Below the pieces are notes generated by a model, which ran no database searches, was not told the DNA's origin, and saw nothing but the letters and a program-made list of their open reading frames with translations. Shown here piece by piece: positions 1-12,300 of a stretch of 64,000 bases of DNA. Origin of the DNA: Hyalella azteca (lineage: Eukaryota > Arthropoda > Malacostraca > Amphipoda > Hyalellidae); the NCBI RefSeq assembly GCF_000764305.2, contig NW_025940754.1:62001-126000 (forward strand), read 5' to 3'. Position numbers and translations under genes: made by a program. Numbering within the stretch: the first letter of the stretch is position 1; the number at the start of each line of letters is the position of its first letter.

Positions 1-2900
1 AACCACAGTTAAATTGAAATGGGGAAAAAACGTTATGAGTGCATGTAATTGCATGATTTAAGGTTACACATTCCGCTGTTTGATATTATAATCTGATAAA
101 ACTCTGCGGTAGATAGTCTCGGTATTTAATTTATCTATTCATCACAGGTTCTGATTCATCAGTCACAACTGCACTTAAGTCGCCTTGTTTATCTCAGTAA
201 AATATAAATCGGAGATTCTTGAAAACAGTTGAACTGTGATTTTTTGTACCATGCGGATAAAGCTAATGGTCTCTTGACTTGTGCAAGTCCGTTCTTTCTT
301 GTTTTAGCAAAACCGAGGAATTAGGGGTGAGTGGATGGTAAATGAAGCACGGTGTTTAGCTATTTAATTGAATAATTTCTAACTCTAAAAATCCTAATAC
401 CTTTTTGATGAATTTATTGCGTTCCCTTTCCGATATCTTCTAAATAATTATTTCGGTCTTAATTAATTAATTCACCAATAAATTAATAAGGCCAACCACA
501 AATTTTCGAAAGTGATTTTCTTTAAAAACTTTCAAAGAACCGCATTAAATTTCGAAATCCGTAACTTATCGTTCAGGCATCGTGTATTCCGTGCAATATT
601 CTGAATTTTTTTTGACCCGCGCACGTTCAAACGCAGAGAGCCTCGCAACTGACAGTTAGAGCTTCAGTGAGACTTTTTGCAATGCGCGTGCGTCGCGCAC
701 TGCGAGATATTACGAAGAGCTTGTCAGGGCGATACTATCCCTGCTATATTATCCTTGCAATACAGGAATAGCGTTATTATCATATGTAGATTTTTTATTT
801 GTGTATGTAATGAACTCCGCACGAAGGATGCGGTGTATAAAGCTTATTTCATTTACTACCTCTCGCCATGATACTGTTGATGCTGCACGAAAGATGTCTA
901 CGAAGTACACCATTCGTTTACGTAGCATTGTTGGGGGATTTTAATAATTTAAGATGAATGTTATACACGGGTTAGAGGCTACCTGATTGTTAAAGGACGC
1001 CAGAAGCCATTAATGCTGCGAGGAAATAAGTCATGTTTAAAAATCGCGTACGCGATGCCAGAGTTGAAAATTAAAAAAAAAACCTAATAAATACTCGATC
1101 ATCTTAGAACATGTCATAGGTATAATAATGCGAATATTCAGATGCCACAATCGATTTTTATCATATCATTGTACATATTGTAAACATTATATTCTAGTGA
1201 ATATTTAATTTAATCAAATGACGATAGGCTACTTCATTTCACCATTATATTTGACTAGCAACAGGATGCATGAATAACCTATCATTTCAGATTCAAATTA
1301 TGGCATGGATGAAACATTACAACTCTAGCGTGATGCTATTGCTAAAATATAATTTTCATTATTGACAAAGCTTCAATATTATAACTGGCATGTTGCCTTC
1401 ATCTCATCATCATCAAACAGATTCTCTCCTAATTGATTCAGGTATAGGCTGCAGGTCTGGCATTAAACAAATTAGGCATTAAAGAACTTTCAAGAAATAA
1501 AGTGAAGCTGAGCGTGCGTAAATTCTCGATAAAAACGGAATATTCTTAATGGTTCCGTTCTAGACGGCAATGGAGGAAATCCTGTAATTAATTGACCGGA
1601 TCAGTCGAGGGAAGAGCTTAGAATTTCTAGGTATTGATTAAAAACTATTGAAATAAAATCCATGCCTTAGATATATTATGAAAATATGTTTATTTATTCT
1701 AAAAAATTTGACTATTTAAAGTTTATATCACATACACAGAGACACGAAGATGTATAATTTCAGGTAGAGTATAGCTATATCTATTCATAATAAAACTCTT
1801 CATAAGCGTTTCTTCGTAGCTACAACGAAGAGATCTGTTCAGCTGCGAACACGGAGAAACGGCAGCCGTGATGTTATGTGTATATCTAGGTTATTTTTTG
1901 AAAGCACATAATTCATATTTAAATAAAAAAGTTCAAAGTCGTCCATCTTCCCAGTTAGGTTTTGTTTTGTTACAAAGAAATAATACTGATCGTGGAGAGG
2001 ACGAGGCTTTAAAACTTCCTTCAAACTGGGTATCCTTCAGTAGGGTAGACTTTTTGGAGGGTAGAATACAGTTTAAGTAGACCTCTCAGCGAGTAGACTT
2101 CTGCCTTTGAAGACCTCTGAGCGGGTAGAATTTTGTCAGGGAACGTTTCAAGGGGTATATTGTGTCTGGGCTTCTTTCTTTGGAGGCGGTTAGACTACTC
2201 TCTGGGGAAACTTCTGTTGGAATAGAATTCCGTCAGGGCAGGGTTCCGTAGAGGTAGGTTTCAGTCGGGGCAGACTTTTGAGGGGGTAGACTCTTGTCTT
2301 CACAAACTTCTGTGGCAGTAGACTTCTGTCTAAGCTGGTTTCTTTCAGCATGGAAAGTTCTACGACAGCTCATGAATAATTTCATTATCTGAATCCTACT
2401 AATATAGATTTCTAACAAAATTTATTATTAAGTTATCTAACATAATTTATGCCCTTAATAAGCGGTCACAATTAATTTATTTTACAATATTTTAGTTGAT
2501 TCTCGACCTTCATTGATGAATTTTGTAATAGTCTTTTGAAGATATAAAAAGTTTTTTGGCGTGTAAAGATATCTATGCGTGATTTTACAGTAATATCGGG
2601 AAAAAATTGATTCGAAGAAACTCAGAATTTTATGTTCAAACAAGGAATCAAGAAATACGTTTGAAGGAAATTTTTTGGAACCTTTCAAATGCCTGCAGCT
2701 GCAATGCTAACATTTTTGGAAAAAGTTATTCATATAAATGCAGAAACCAATAATGAGAATATATTCAAAGCCTTATCAAAACCTGAGACTCCATTGAATA
2801 GTTCTTTCTTTTTGTGGATACGTTATTGTTTCACTTAAATACGCCAGTGCTTCAATTCGGCACTTCATTAATTCATTTGGCAACATCAGAGCACCATTTC
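1..2900. other. 3' flank of the gene, no gene seen
   Basis: AT-rich sequence with no conserved frame. Possible poly(A) signals for the minus-strand gene (AATAAA, seen as tttatt on the plus strand) are at 2421-2426 and 2476-2481. Between about 1980 and 2350 are loose, diverged repeats around gtagacttctgt and ggggtaga, an eroded minisatellite. Confidence 0.5.
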
Positions 2901-2984
2901 GGTGCTACATCACTGCAGCTGGAAACTTGATTCCTGAAGCTGAGCAACAGATTTCTTGAGTGGAACACTTGCTTCTTCCACCCT

Positions 2985-3215
2985 GACACTCAATTCTTCC
3001 AGCCGAACACTTGATTCCTCCAGCCGGACACTTGATTCCTCCAGTTGTACACATGATTCCTCCATTTGTACACATGATTCCTCCAGCCGGACACTTGATT
3101 CCTCCAGTTGTACACATGATTCCTCCATTTGTACACATGATTCCTCCAGCCGGACACTTGATTCCTCTAGTTGTACACTTGATTCCTCTCGCTTAACGCG
3201 CTTAACGCTCGATTC
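2985..3215 (-). repeat. 21-bp minisatellite in the 3' UTR of the JmjC gene
   Basis: About ten units close to CTGGAGGAATCAAGTGTCCGG (minus strand), alternating with variants containing ATGTGTACAAATG. It starts soon after the stop codon of exon 7. Because 21 is a multiple of 3, the frame after the stop stays open and reads seven-residue units such as EESSVRL and EESCVQL. Other frames and the plus strand are open too, so the open frame alone is weak evidence for coding. Confidence 0.85.
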
Positions 3216-3251
3216 CTTCAGCCGAACACCCAATCCTGCCATCGGGCCACT

Positions 3252-3337
3252 TCAGTCATACTCTGAGCCGATGGTGATGCTGAGTTCGTCCGACACGATC
3301 AATGTTTTATGGTACCACGCGTTGGTGTCCAGCACGA
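3252..3337 (-). CDS. Exon 7: last exon with the distal metal-binding histidine and stop
   Basis: Acceptor TCCTCCCCGTGCAG ends at 3338. The carried base A plus TC gives Ile, then [19 protein letters not shown] and ITIGSEYD, then TGA at 3254-3252. The histidine of WYHKT is the third metal ligand, 51 residues after the aspartate. The tail SITIGSEYD is a normal end for the fold. The frame stays open for about 113 codons beyond the TGA into the 21-bp array of the 3' UTR. Confidence 0.87.
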
Positions 3338-6300
3338 CTGCACGGGGAGGACATGGCTATTGTGAGGCGGTCAAATTATAAACCTATAATTACAATTATG
3401 TAAACTATTTGCACTTTGGCATGAGGGAAGCAAAATGTTGAAAACTTAATTACGGGTTTATTGGTTATTAATTGGTGTGATGAGTCCGTCGAGGCTTTGT
3501 TCACGGCCTTGGTAATTGATATTTCAGCTCCTTTGTAAGCGAAAAATTCGTTTGAAAGTAAATTGTGTTAGGCTTACAAGTATTTGTTCGTAGGAACAAA
3601 TAATATAACTGAAGGTGTTCATCAGTTATATTGAAAAATGTGAAGTTATTATTATTCAGCGCGCAATATAACATTCAACTTCTTTATTTAGTTCGCGATA
3701 GTTTTGGATAACCTCATTGGTGCTCTTACATATGGGACCGAACTTTCGCTCCAGCCTGATGCAATATGCAAAAGTTTTATACTGGACTCACTGAAGTTAC
3801 CACTTGTGACAGGGCTCACTCACTGATGTTGCCAGTGGTGACAGGGCTTACCTACTTATGTTGCCAGTGGTGACAAGGCTTACCTACTGATGTTGCCAGT
3901 GGTGACAGGGCTTCCCTTCTGATGTTGCCAGTGGTGACAGGACCTACTTACTGATGTTGCCAGCATTGACAGAGCTTACTTACTGATGTTGCCAGCGGTG
4001 ACAGGACCTACTTACTGATGTTGCCAGGATGTACAGTAACGCTGAGTGTCTGGCACTGGAAGTAACACTCAGGCGGAGGCTCCAGCGTCCAGGTTTTACT
4101 GCCACGAATTTGCGCTTGCCAGGACGGCTTGCCGACGTGGTCGATCTGAGCAGAAGAGAAAACGCTTTGCATTAAATAATTTTTTGGTGATCAGGGCATT
4201 ATAAGCAACCCAGTATTTCTTTTTACCTCGAGTGATTATAAAACCGACAAAATTTTCCTGGCGTTGGCAGCGAGTACTTGGTATTTATAGTATCTTAAAA
4301 GCCGTGGATATTTTCCAGCTCTTGAATCTGGCAAGTGCAAGGATAGGAAAGGCATCAGCTTGAGTCGTCAATTCTTGGTACACCATTATTGTGCTTATAA
4401 ATACATATGATGAGATTTAATCGGATGGCGGACATTTTCGTTAAGAAGTCCCAGGCATTAAACGTTTATTATGTGCCTACTGTTATTATAATATTAATGA
4501 TAGTTTTGTTAAATGTTATCAAATACAGCAAGACTCGAGCGCAACTCTACAACCTGCTTAAATATTTTCAGAATTTTTTTTTAACTAATCGCAACTTAAA
4601 AATTTATCGTAGTCTTGTGATTGTGAAAGTGAGATGACTGATGATGATGAGACTCTTGACGTAAGGGGCAATTGGTATTTCATAATAATATTTATCATAA
4701 AATATTAATATGACACACACACACACATATATATTATAATAAAAACTGAATTGACATTCATAATGTTCAAATCGAAAATCAAGTAATTATTATCATTAGA
4801 AGCTATTCTGTCAGGAGGTTCTAGCGAACCAATATTTGTTATTCAGTTTATTTAGCGAAGCAAAACTTGTACCAAAATGTCCAAAACTTTTTCCGAAATG
4901 TTTGCAGTTCAGAGCAACAAGTTCATGCTCCCGAGAGCTCGAGCTTTAGCTCGTCCCAGTTCTGAATAAATCGTTTGCGACAAATTTTTTTTCTTCATTT
5001 TTGATCGAATAAATTTCTAAAACGGCTTATGAATTTAGAGCACTGAAGCTCAAGGATGAGACTGGCTGCCGCACGTACGTTAGAAAGATTTTATTTTAAC
5101 GAATGTATTCAGTCACTTAAGAAACTATAGTGAAGTTAGAATGCAATACCAAATAAACGAATAATGAGATTCTAGACGATTTATGTATTCTTATTTTTGT
5201 AACGAAAAGCGAAATAAAGCCTCTGAATATTTTAACAATGATAATCAAAAACTTGTATCTATGAGGCGACTAGTATTAGTAATTCATAGCATTCAACGAT
5301 AATGAATTAATGGTAATCGTTACAAAAAGATTGTTAACGCAACGGAGAATATGGCTCTAGAAAATTTTGCCTCAGAAATTGTTGTTTTGAACTATGAGTT
5401 ATTTGATAATTTTGAATTTATTCAGATTAATGCTTGAGGTATGATTTATCAATTGAAAATATCTTTGAAAATTTGATAAGTGCAGCATCTATGCACAACA
5501 AATATAAAATTTCAATTAACCAACCTTAATTGAACAAAGTATAATTTATTTTGAAGTACGGATTGTTCAGTAATTTTCCATTATACTTGAAAATTTTTTG
5601 GAAAATTTGTCAGCCAGTTATATGAGGGCCAATGAGGGAGTCAGTTTTATGAGGGAACGATGAGGGAGTCAGTTTGATGAGTCAACGATGAGGGCAGGAA
5701 CAATGACGTGGAGGTGTGTCCTGATCACGTAGCCTACATACGTGGAGGTGTGTCCTGATCACGTAGCCTACATACGTGGAGGTGTGCCCTGATCACGTAG
5801 CCTACATACGTGGAGGTGTGCTCCGTATCCCTTGGTGCCCATGAAGATCCAGTCCATCTTGGAGGCCTCGGACGCCTCGGGCAGGAAGTAGGGGCGGGTG
5901 TAGTGCTGTCGCAGCTCGTTCGCCGCGGCAGAGTCGCAGTTACTCCTGCGCCGCGGTAATTGGGAGTAAATTAGTACAGGCGCATGTACACGGGGACAGT
6001 AGTACTGGCGGCCAGTAACAACTTTCAAATACTAACCGCCACTATTCACTGTGCTACTGGTGGCCTAGTGTACAGGCGTTACAGGCCACGAGGCAGTGGT
6101 TAGCCATTAGTGAAGGTGCATGTACACGGAGATAGTAGTGGCAGCCAGTACAACTTTTAAAAAGTAACCGTGACTGTTCATCGTGCTACTAGGCTCGTGT
6201 ACGGGCGCTATAGGCCACGAAAGGTCACAGTAACCTATGAAATAAGGCCAGTAGCTTTATTATTAGTCGCAGTTAGTATTTAAATATGATACAGGCCGCT

Positions 6301-9300
6301 ACTAACGTCCCCGTGTACAACTTAAGAATAGGACGAGCAGGCCACGCAGGTGCCCAACTAAAATGGATGAAAAATTTCTCAGAAAATCTAGAAAATTTTG
6401 CTAAATGAATTAAAATTGTCATCACTATTTCTGAATATTGCAGTACGAATGGACTGTTATCCAATCCTCAATTCGATATGTTTGTTTCATGTGTGATTTG
6501 ACTGCAACGTAATCTCTACCATGATGTCGTAAATGTCCTAACTCCTTCAAATGTTTCATCAGAATCATCGTAGTTATCCGCGTGTTAACACGATAATTTT
6601 TATGGAATATAATTATGCAGACAAGCGTGGGAGATCATGTCACGTCTATAGCGTGACAAGAAATAATATAAAACTGACAGCCTTCGGCTGTCCAATGCTT
6701 TAATGGCTGCCAAAACTGACATTCCGCCTATTAAATTTTTGCAAAAGTTTAAATCATTATTTTGACGATCAATTTAGGACACCGGTTCTTGTCAGCGGGA
6801 AATCATACAAACTGCCTCGCTATAATCATGAAACTTTCCACATATTTTAGTGGATATTTCGAGCAAACTTTCTAGGCCTTGCACTGTTATGCATTTTATA
6901 GGCCATCAGAGGCTGCGGAATGGCCTGATCAAAATGACTGTTCGTGGTCGTCATTTGTCATCTTGTTTGAAATAATAAATGCGGCGCTTCGTTGCTACGC
7001 TTCGTTGCTACGCTTGCACATGACGAAAATAATTGTGACTGAAATTGTAACGATGTAAATGATTTTTTGCTGTCTCTTTTTTAAGTATTAATTCAGAGTG
7101 TCTTGTATGATAATTTTCCACCTAATATACAATATATTTTACTTGGCTCACCCGCCACTCACCACCCAATATACCAGGGTTCACCCCTCATGTTGACCCT
7201 GTCTCTGCTCATATTGAAGACGTCTCTGAGGCTGCTGAAGCTGGTCTGGTAAGGAAAGAACTGGCAGTCTCTGTAGCTGTGGCTCAGCACGGGCGAGTCT
7301 GGCGCGTAAATGTTCTTGAAGAAATCGAAGGAAAAAGTTCGCGGCGCCGTCCAGTCCCGCTGGCCGTCCAGCACCAGCACTGGCCTGCCTGTGTATGCGT
7401 ATCTGAGGAATTTAAACAGCGTAATATTATTCATAGAATACGAAGATATAATTTACAGATATTACAATATTGATATGTGTAAAAACCAAGTTTTCACATT
7501 CTTGATAAAGTAACAGTAACCTGCAATCAATAAGATAATTTATTAAATTTAATTTTGTAATAAATTAAAACATTAAGCATAGATGGAATTTTTCAAATTT
7601 TTCAATACTGCGGAAAAAATGATACCGTATTTTCAACAGGATGGTAGATTTTTCAGAAATAATATTGGTTTTTATAATGAACTATCGGGTTTGGCGTGGC
7701 CCAGAATATTCTATTCTTGTAAATTGAGAATTCGATTAGTCCAAATTCCGACCACACAAATCTGGTCATCCTGAAATCTCGTCATCCCGCGTCCAGTTTT
7801 TAATTTTTACACTGCATTTCTAGAATACGTACAGCCGCTGCTCCTCATTTTAGCGAACAGTGACGAAATTTTCATAATTAAAATTTTTATAGACGGGAAG
7901 GAAGTGTCGCGAGCTCGCCTTTGTTCGAAGAGTTGTGGGGAAAGTCGGGCGACCTTGTCGACGTGCGTGACGTTGCGGCACATGGCGCAGTCCACGACGG
8001 GACGGAAGATGTCCTGGAAACGGTCCGGCAGCTCGATGGTGCACTGCAGGACATGAGAAGATAGCTTATAACAAGTGAATAATGGGGATGGTGAATAGGG
8101 GCAATCCCAATTTATTGAAGACTTCCTGGTTAGCCTTGCGTTATGGAAAATCGCGAATCTCATTAATTTTAGAATTCTGTTATCATGAATCAAGCTAATA
8201 GAAATAAACCTAATGCGAGTTGATTAAATAAAAAAAGTTTTTACGCCATATTTTACAGAAAATGTAGAAATCTCATGTAATTTTCGTTTGAAAAGAGGAA
8301 AAAATTATTCTTTTCAATTTTAATTTGAATATCCCAATTTAAAAATAAAATTTCAATTAATGATCCAACGCCGCTCTGAAATACCTTACTATTCTCCTAC
8401 TATAAATAAAGTTTCTGGTCCAAGCAATATCCCAACTCTACAAACATCCCGGACTCGCACCTAAACAGCCACGATATAGTGCTGTACCCTATACAACGAA
8501 CAGCCCCATACAACAGCCCTATAGCGCTTTATTATCAGTAACACACATACTTTCATAATTATGTACAAGATTGATATTTATAGTAAGGTGGCCTCAGGAT
8601 TGTCAATGATGTTGTAAGAAGCACGATAAAACTAATTATGAAACGAATTTGTATCTTGGATTCTGGTGTACTGATCAATAATAATTCACAAGAATTAAAT
8701 AATTACAGTTTTAAAAATAAAACACAGTGTGAGGATTAGACGCTTGCCAACATAATGTTAGACGGAGTTTTGAGAAAAGAGAATGCTGATTAAGTTATAA
8801 CGGCAAAGTACTAGACTAGATTATTATTATTATTCCGGTATTAGATGTTTGTTGTTTTGAGTAGGAAATTCTATAGAAATATTGCGCTAACTGGGGCCGC
8901 ATTCTCAAAACTCGCTTAAGTAATTGGAACGACCGATTTCTCGTCTGCGATTGGTGGGTTTAGTACGAAAAACCGTCAATGAGTGGCTTTAAGAATTGTA
9001 AAAATTTTCTATACTATGGCCCGAGATACATAAAAAAGTATATAAAAATTGTACGTACGCTATATTTTGAACACTGATAATAATTTTAATAGATTACGCA
9101 TGTTTTTCGTTAACAAAGTGATATCCAACATCCCGAGTGTCAAGATAGGATAAGGTTGCCGGGCAAGAAGCGAGTCATCCAATTGACTTTTATTAAAATA
9201 AACGAGCTGTAACGAGCTTAATTAAGGCCTCAGAAGTCAACTCCTGATCACGAGCCTCCCTCATTGAAAACTAGAGCCGCGTAAGAGAGGCTGTCCCTGA

Positions 9301-12300
9301 CTCACCTATAATCTTACACGAATCGGAATGACCCTGCTAATGACAGCTGCATTCCTCAAATATTTCGGTGGTTATTAATGATATCCCTCCACTTCAGAGA
9401 GGCCAAATTAAAGGGAAGTCTGCCATTCAAAAAGATTTTTAAACTAATGGAACGATCTTTCTGAAACTTCGTAGACAAACGTAAAAGATTAATACAAGAA
9501 CATTTCGTTTCTATGAATTTTATTGAAAAATGAAAGAAAAAAGTGGGATGCATGGAAAACGGAATAATTGGGACTTTTATAAATCTATTTCATTTTTTTA
9601 ATTTACGAGCCACGACATAGAAACATACCATTCGATTCGTAATGCAAATTTCTCGCGACTCTACAGTCAATTTTTACACCACTCCCACCCCTTCTCCCCT
9701 ATTTTTTACAATATATAATCTAAACAATAGCTAAATCAGAAGAAAGCAAGATATGAATCTCAATGTTTTAGCTTGAAAATTAGAGGAGAAGATAAATTTT
9801 AAACGAGGCGAAAATGCCAATTTGAACTGTTTAGGAGAGCCCTATAAGTGAAATGGATTAAAGAGGGTAAAGGCTAAAAAATTTGCTTGATAATGTAGCT
9901 TTCCTTGTAGCCTATAGCTTGTAGCAATGCCCAGCTTTCCCATCGCCTATGTCTGGTATTGAAGATACCATCATGCACCGCATGACATATTGTTATCCAG
10001 TTTAACGCGAATAATATCCTATGAATTAAATTTTTCCGAAATAAATTGTTGTACCTACATGTTTTTGAAAAATCATCATTTTATATAAATTTAGAACTGC
10101 CTCTCGCAAAAGCTGAAAAACTCAAATACATGCGGTTTTCCGCATCGACGCGTCTTTTCCGCAGCTACAAATGAGCTAAAAAACTAAATAAGCTAGGTTT
10201 TCGATTTTTGAACCTGACCCTTAAAGTACAGAACCGATTTTTTTCAATTTTAAATAAAGTATGCAAGAGAATAATGGATAACACAAGTGGGAATAGATTT
10301 ATCATTGGAATATATGACAAAATAGGTGCTTAACTCTTCTCTTAGAAAAAATAGACATTACACGAATTATGAGAATCTTTTTATCCCGAATCTAGACAAT
10401 AATTTCGATTTTCTCTCTCAACACAGTATTGCTTATATAGTCCCGAGGGGACGCCTCAAAGAAATTCGTCTTTTCATTTACGGATAAAATTCTAATAAGT
10501 GTAAATTTAGAATAAAATTTAATTTTAATTTCCATGCACATTCAACCTCATCTTAAATCATCTTAACAGTAGAATTTCACATCCTTGTAATAAGGCGATG
10601 CGAATGTTATTGTGGCTGTACGATGGAAAAGTCTTATACGATATTTCCAGCACAGGCTTCAACTATGCAAACAAAATAAATCACCACTCTAAATTATGAA
10701 ATAGATTGTGATTATAATGACCAACTACATTAACTGTAACCTAGAAAAATCTGAATAATCCAAAGTAAATTTATTCAATGCTGATGAATTTCAGACAAGC
10801 AAAGACAACTTTTCATATTAGTGAATTTTGAAAAAAAAAATTTAGTTCATGTTGACATTAATGGCTGGATAATTCGAACGAGCTGAAGATATCATATGCG
10901 TTTGCACTCGACGCTCGTGTTCGGGTCACGAATGTAAATAAAATTATCACGGAACTCCTAAAATTGAGGTTTTGTCCCCTAGTGCTTATTGCAAGGCCAT
11001 CATCGCAGAGTCTAATTTCCGATGCCCTCGCATTACACGGTACACAGGCGCAACGCGGTACCCTCAGAAGATGAGGTCTTCACACAGCGTGGTACCGTGA
11101 GATGAGGTGGTATCTTCGAAAAAAGTGAACTTCGAAAAAAGTATCTTCGAAAGTGATGACAGGGTACATTCTCACAGCAGATACCCAAGCGCAACGTGGA
11201 ACCATAAGATGAGAATGAACCTTCGTACAGCGAGATATCTTCGTAAATCGTGATACCCTCGCATTACGCGGTACTCTAGGACCGCACGCAGGCGCCTAGC
11301 AACATGCGGTGCCCTCAGGTGGCATACTACCCCCACACAGCGCTTTGCCCTCGGACGCGAGATTCCCCCTTCACATTTTAAAGCCTCTGCACTCTCACAT
11401 TTTAAGCAGTGCAGTTCGTGTTCCAGATTTTATTTGACCATTCCACGAGATGCGTCCTTAAAGTACGGATTCTACGTCATCTGACCGATATAACTGCAAT
11501 TTTACTAGAATCTATCCAAAAAATTATTCGTGGTGATGCAGAAACGTAGATTCTAAGAGACTCCACGGAAATGATTCATAATTTCTTCAAATAAATTTAA
11601 TTATTCTCCTAGAGGCAGGGATCACGCGAGTAGAATTTTCGAATATTAAAGTCACTTAAATGTTTTTTGTGACTCCAGTTAGCAATAATTACCTTCACAT
11701 TTTAATCGATTATCGTTACATCACATGAAGGAAAGGAAAAAAACAGTTTACATTTTTAAAGCGTTGATGTAGTCAAATTTACATCTTGAGACCGTAGCTT
11801 CAACGTAACGCAGATAGACCTATAGATGGCATCATATCATTGTGAAGTTCAGCCCAGAAATGCAAGGCATTCATCCTTGACAAGACAAATAGGTCTTCGA
11901 TGCAATACTCGGTCTATTTCTTTGAATCTGAAAGCAGCGTCGGATTGAATGATAAATTTGTTTTGTTCGCCGCGAAACGGAGACGAAGAAACGGAGTTGA
12001 ATTTCGGGCTCGCGTAACGGGAGAAAATTGAGAACCTTCTAATTTTTCAGAAGTTTACTGACCATTCAAAAATTGCCCTCAATTACCACACGAGTTTAAA
12101 TTCTGAACCCCACTGATAATACATCGTAGATCGTGATCAAATTTCGTAGCTTCGTCTTTGCTATGCACTAGCATCGGTGCAAAGCATCCTTGGCGCCACC
12201 ATTTCAAAGAGTAATAAAATTGCACGTCATTATAGCAGTTTGGACTGCGTTTTAGTGCGGAGAGTCAATTAGTTAACATTAACGAGTGTCAGTTATTGGG

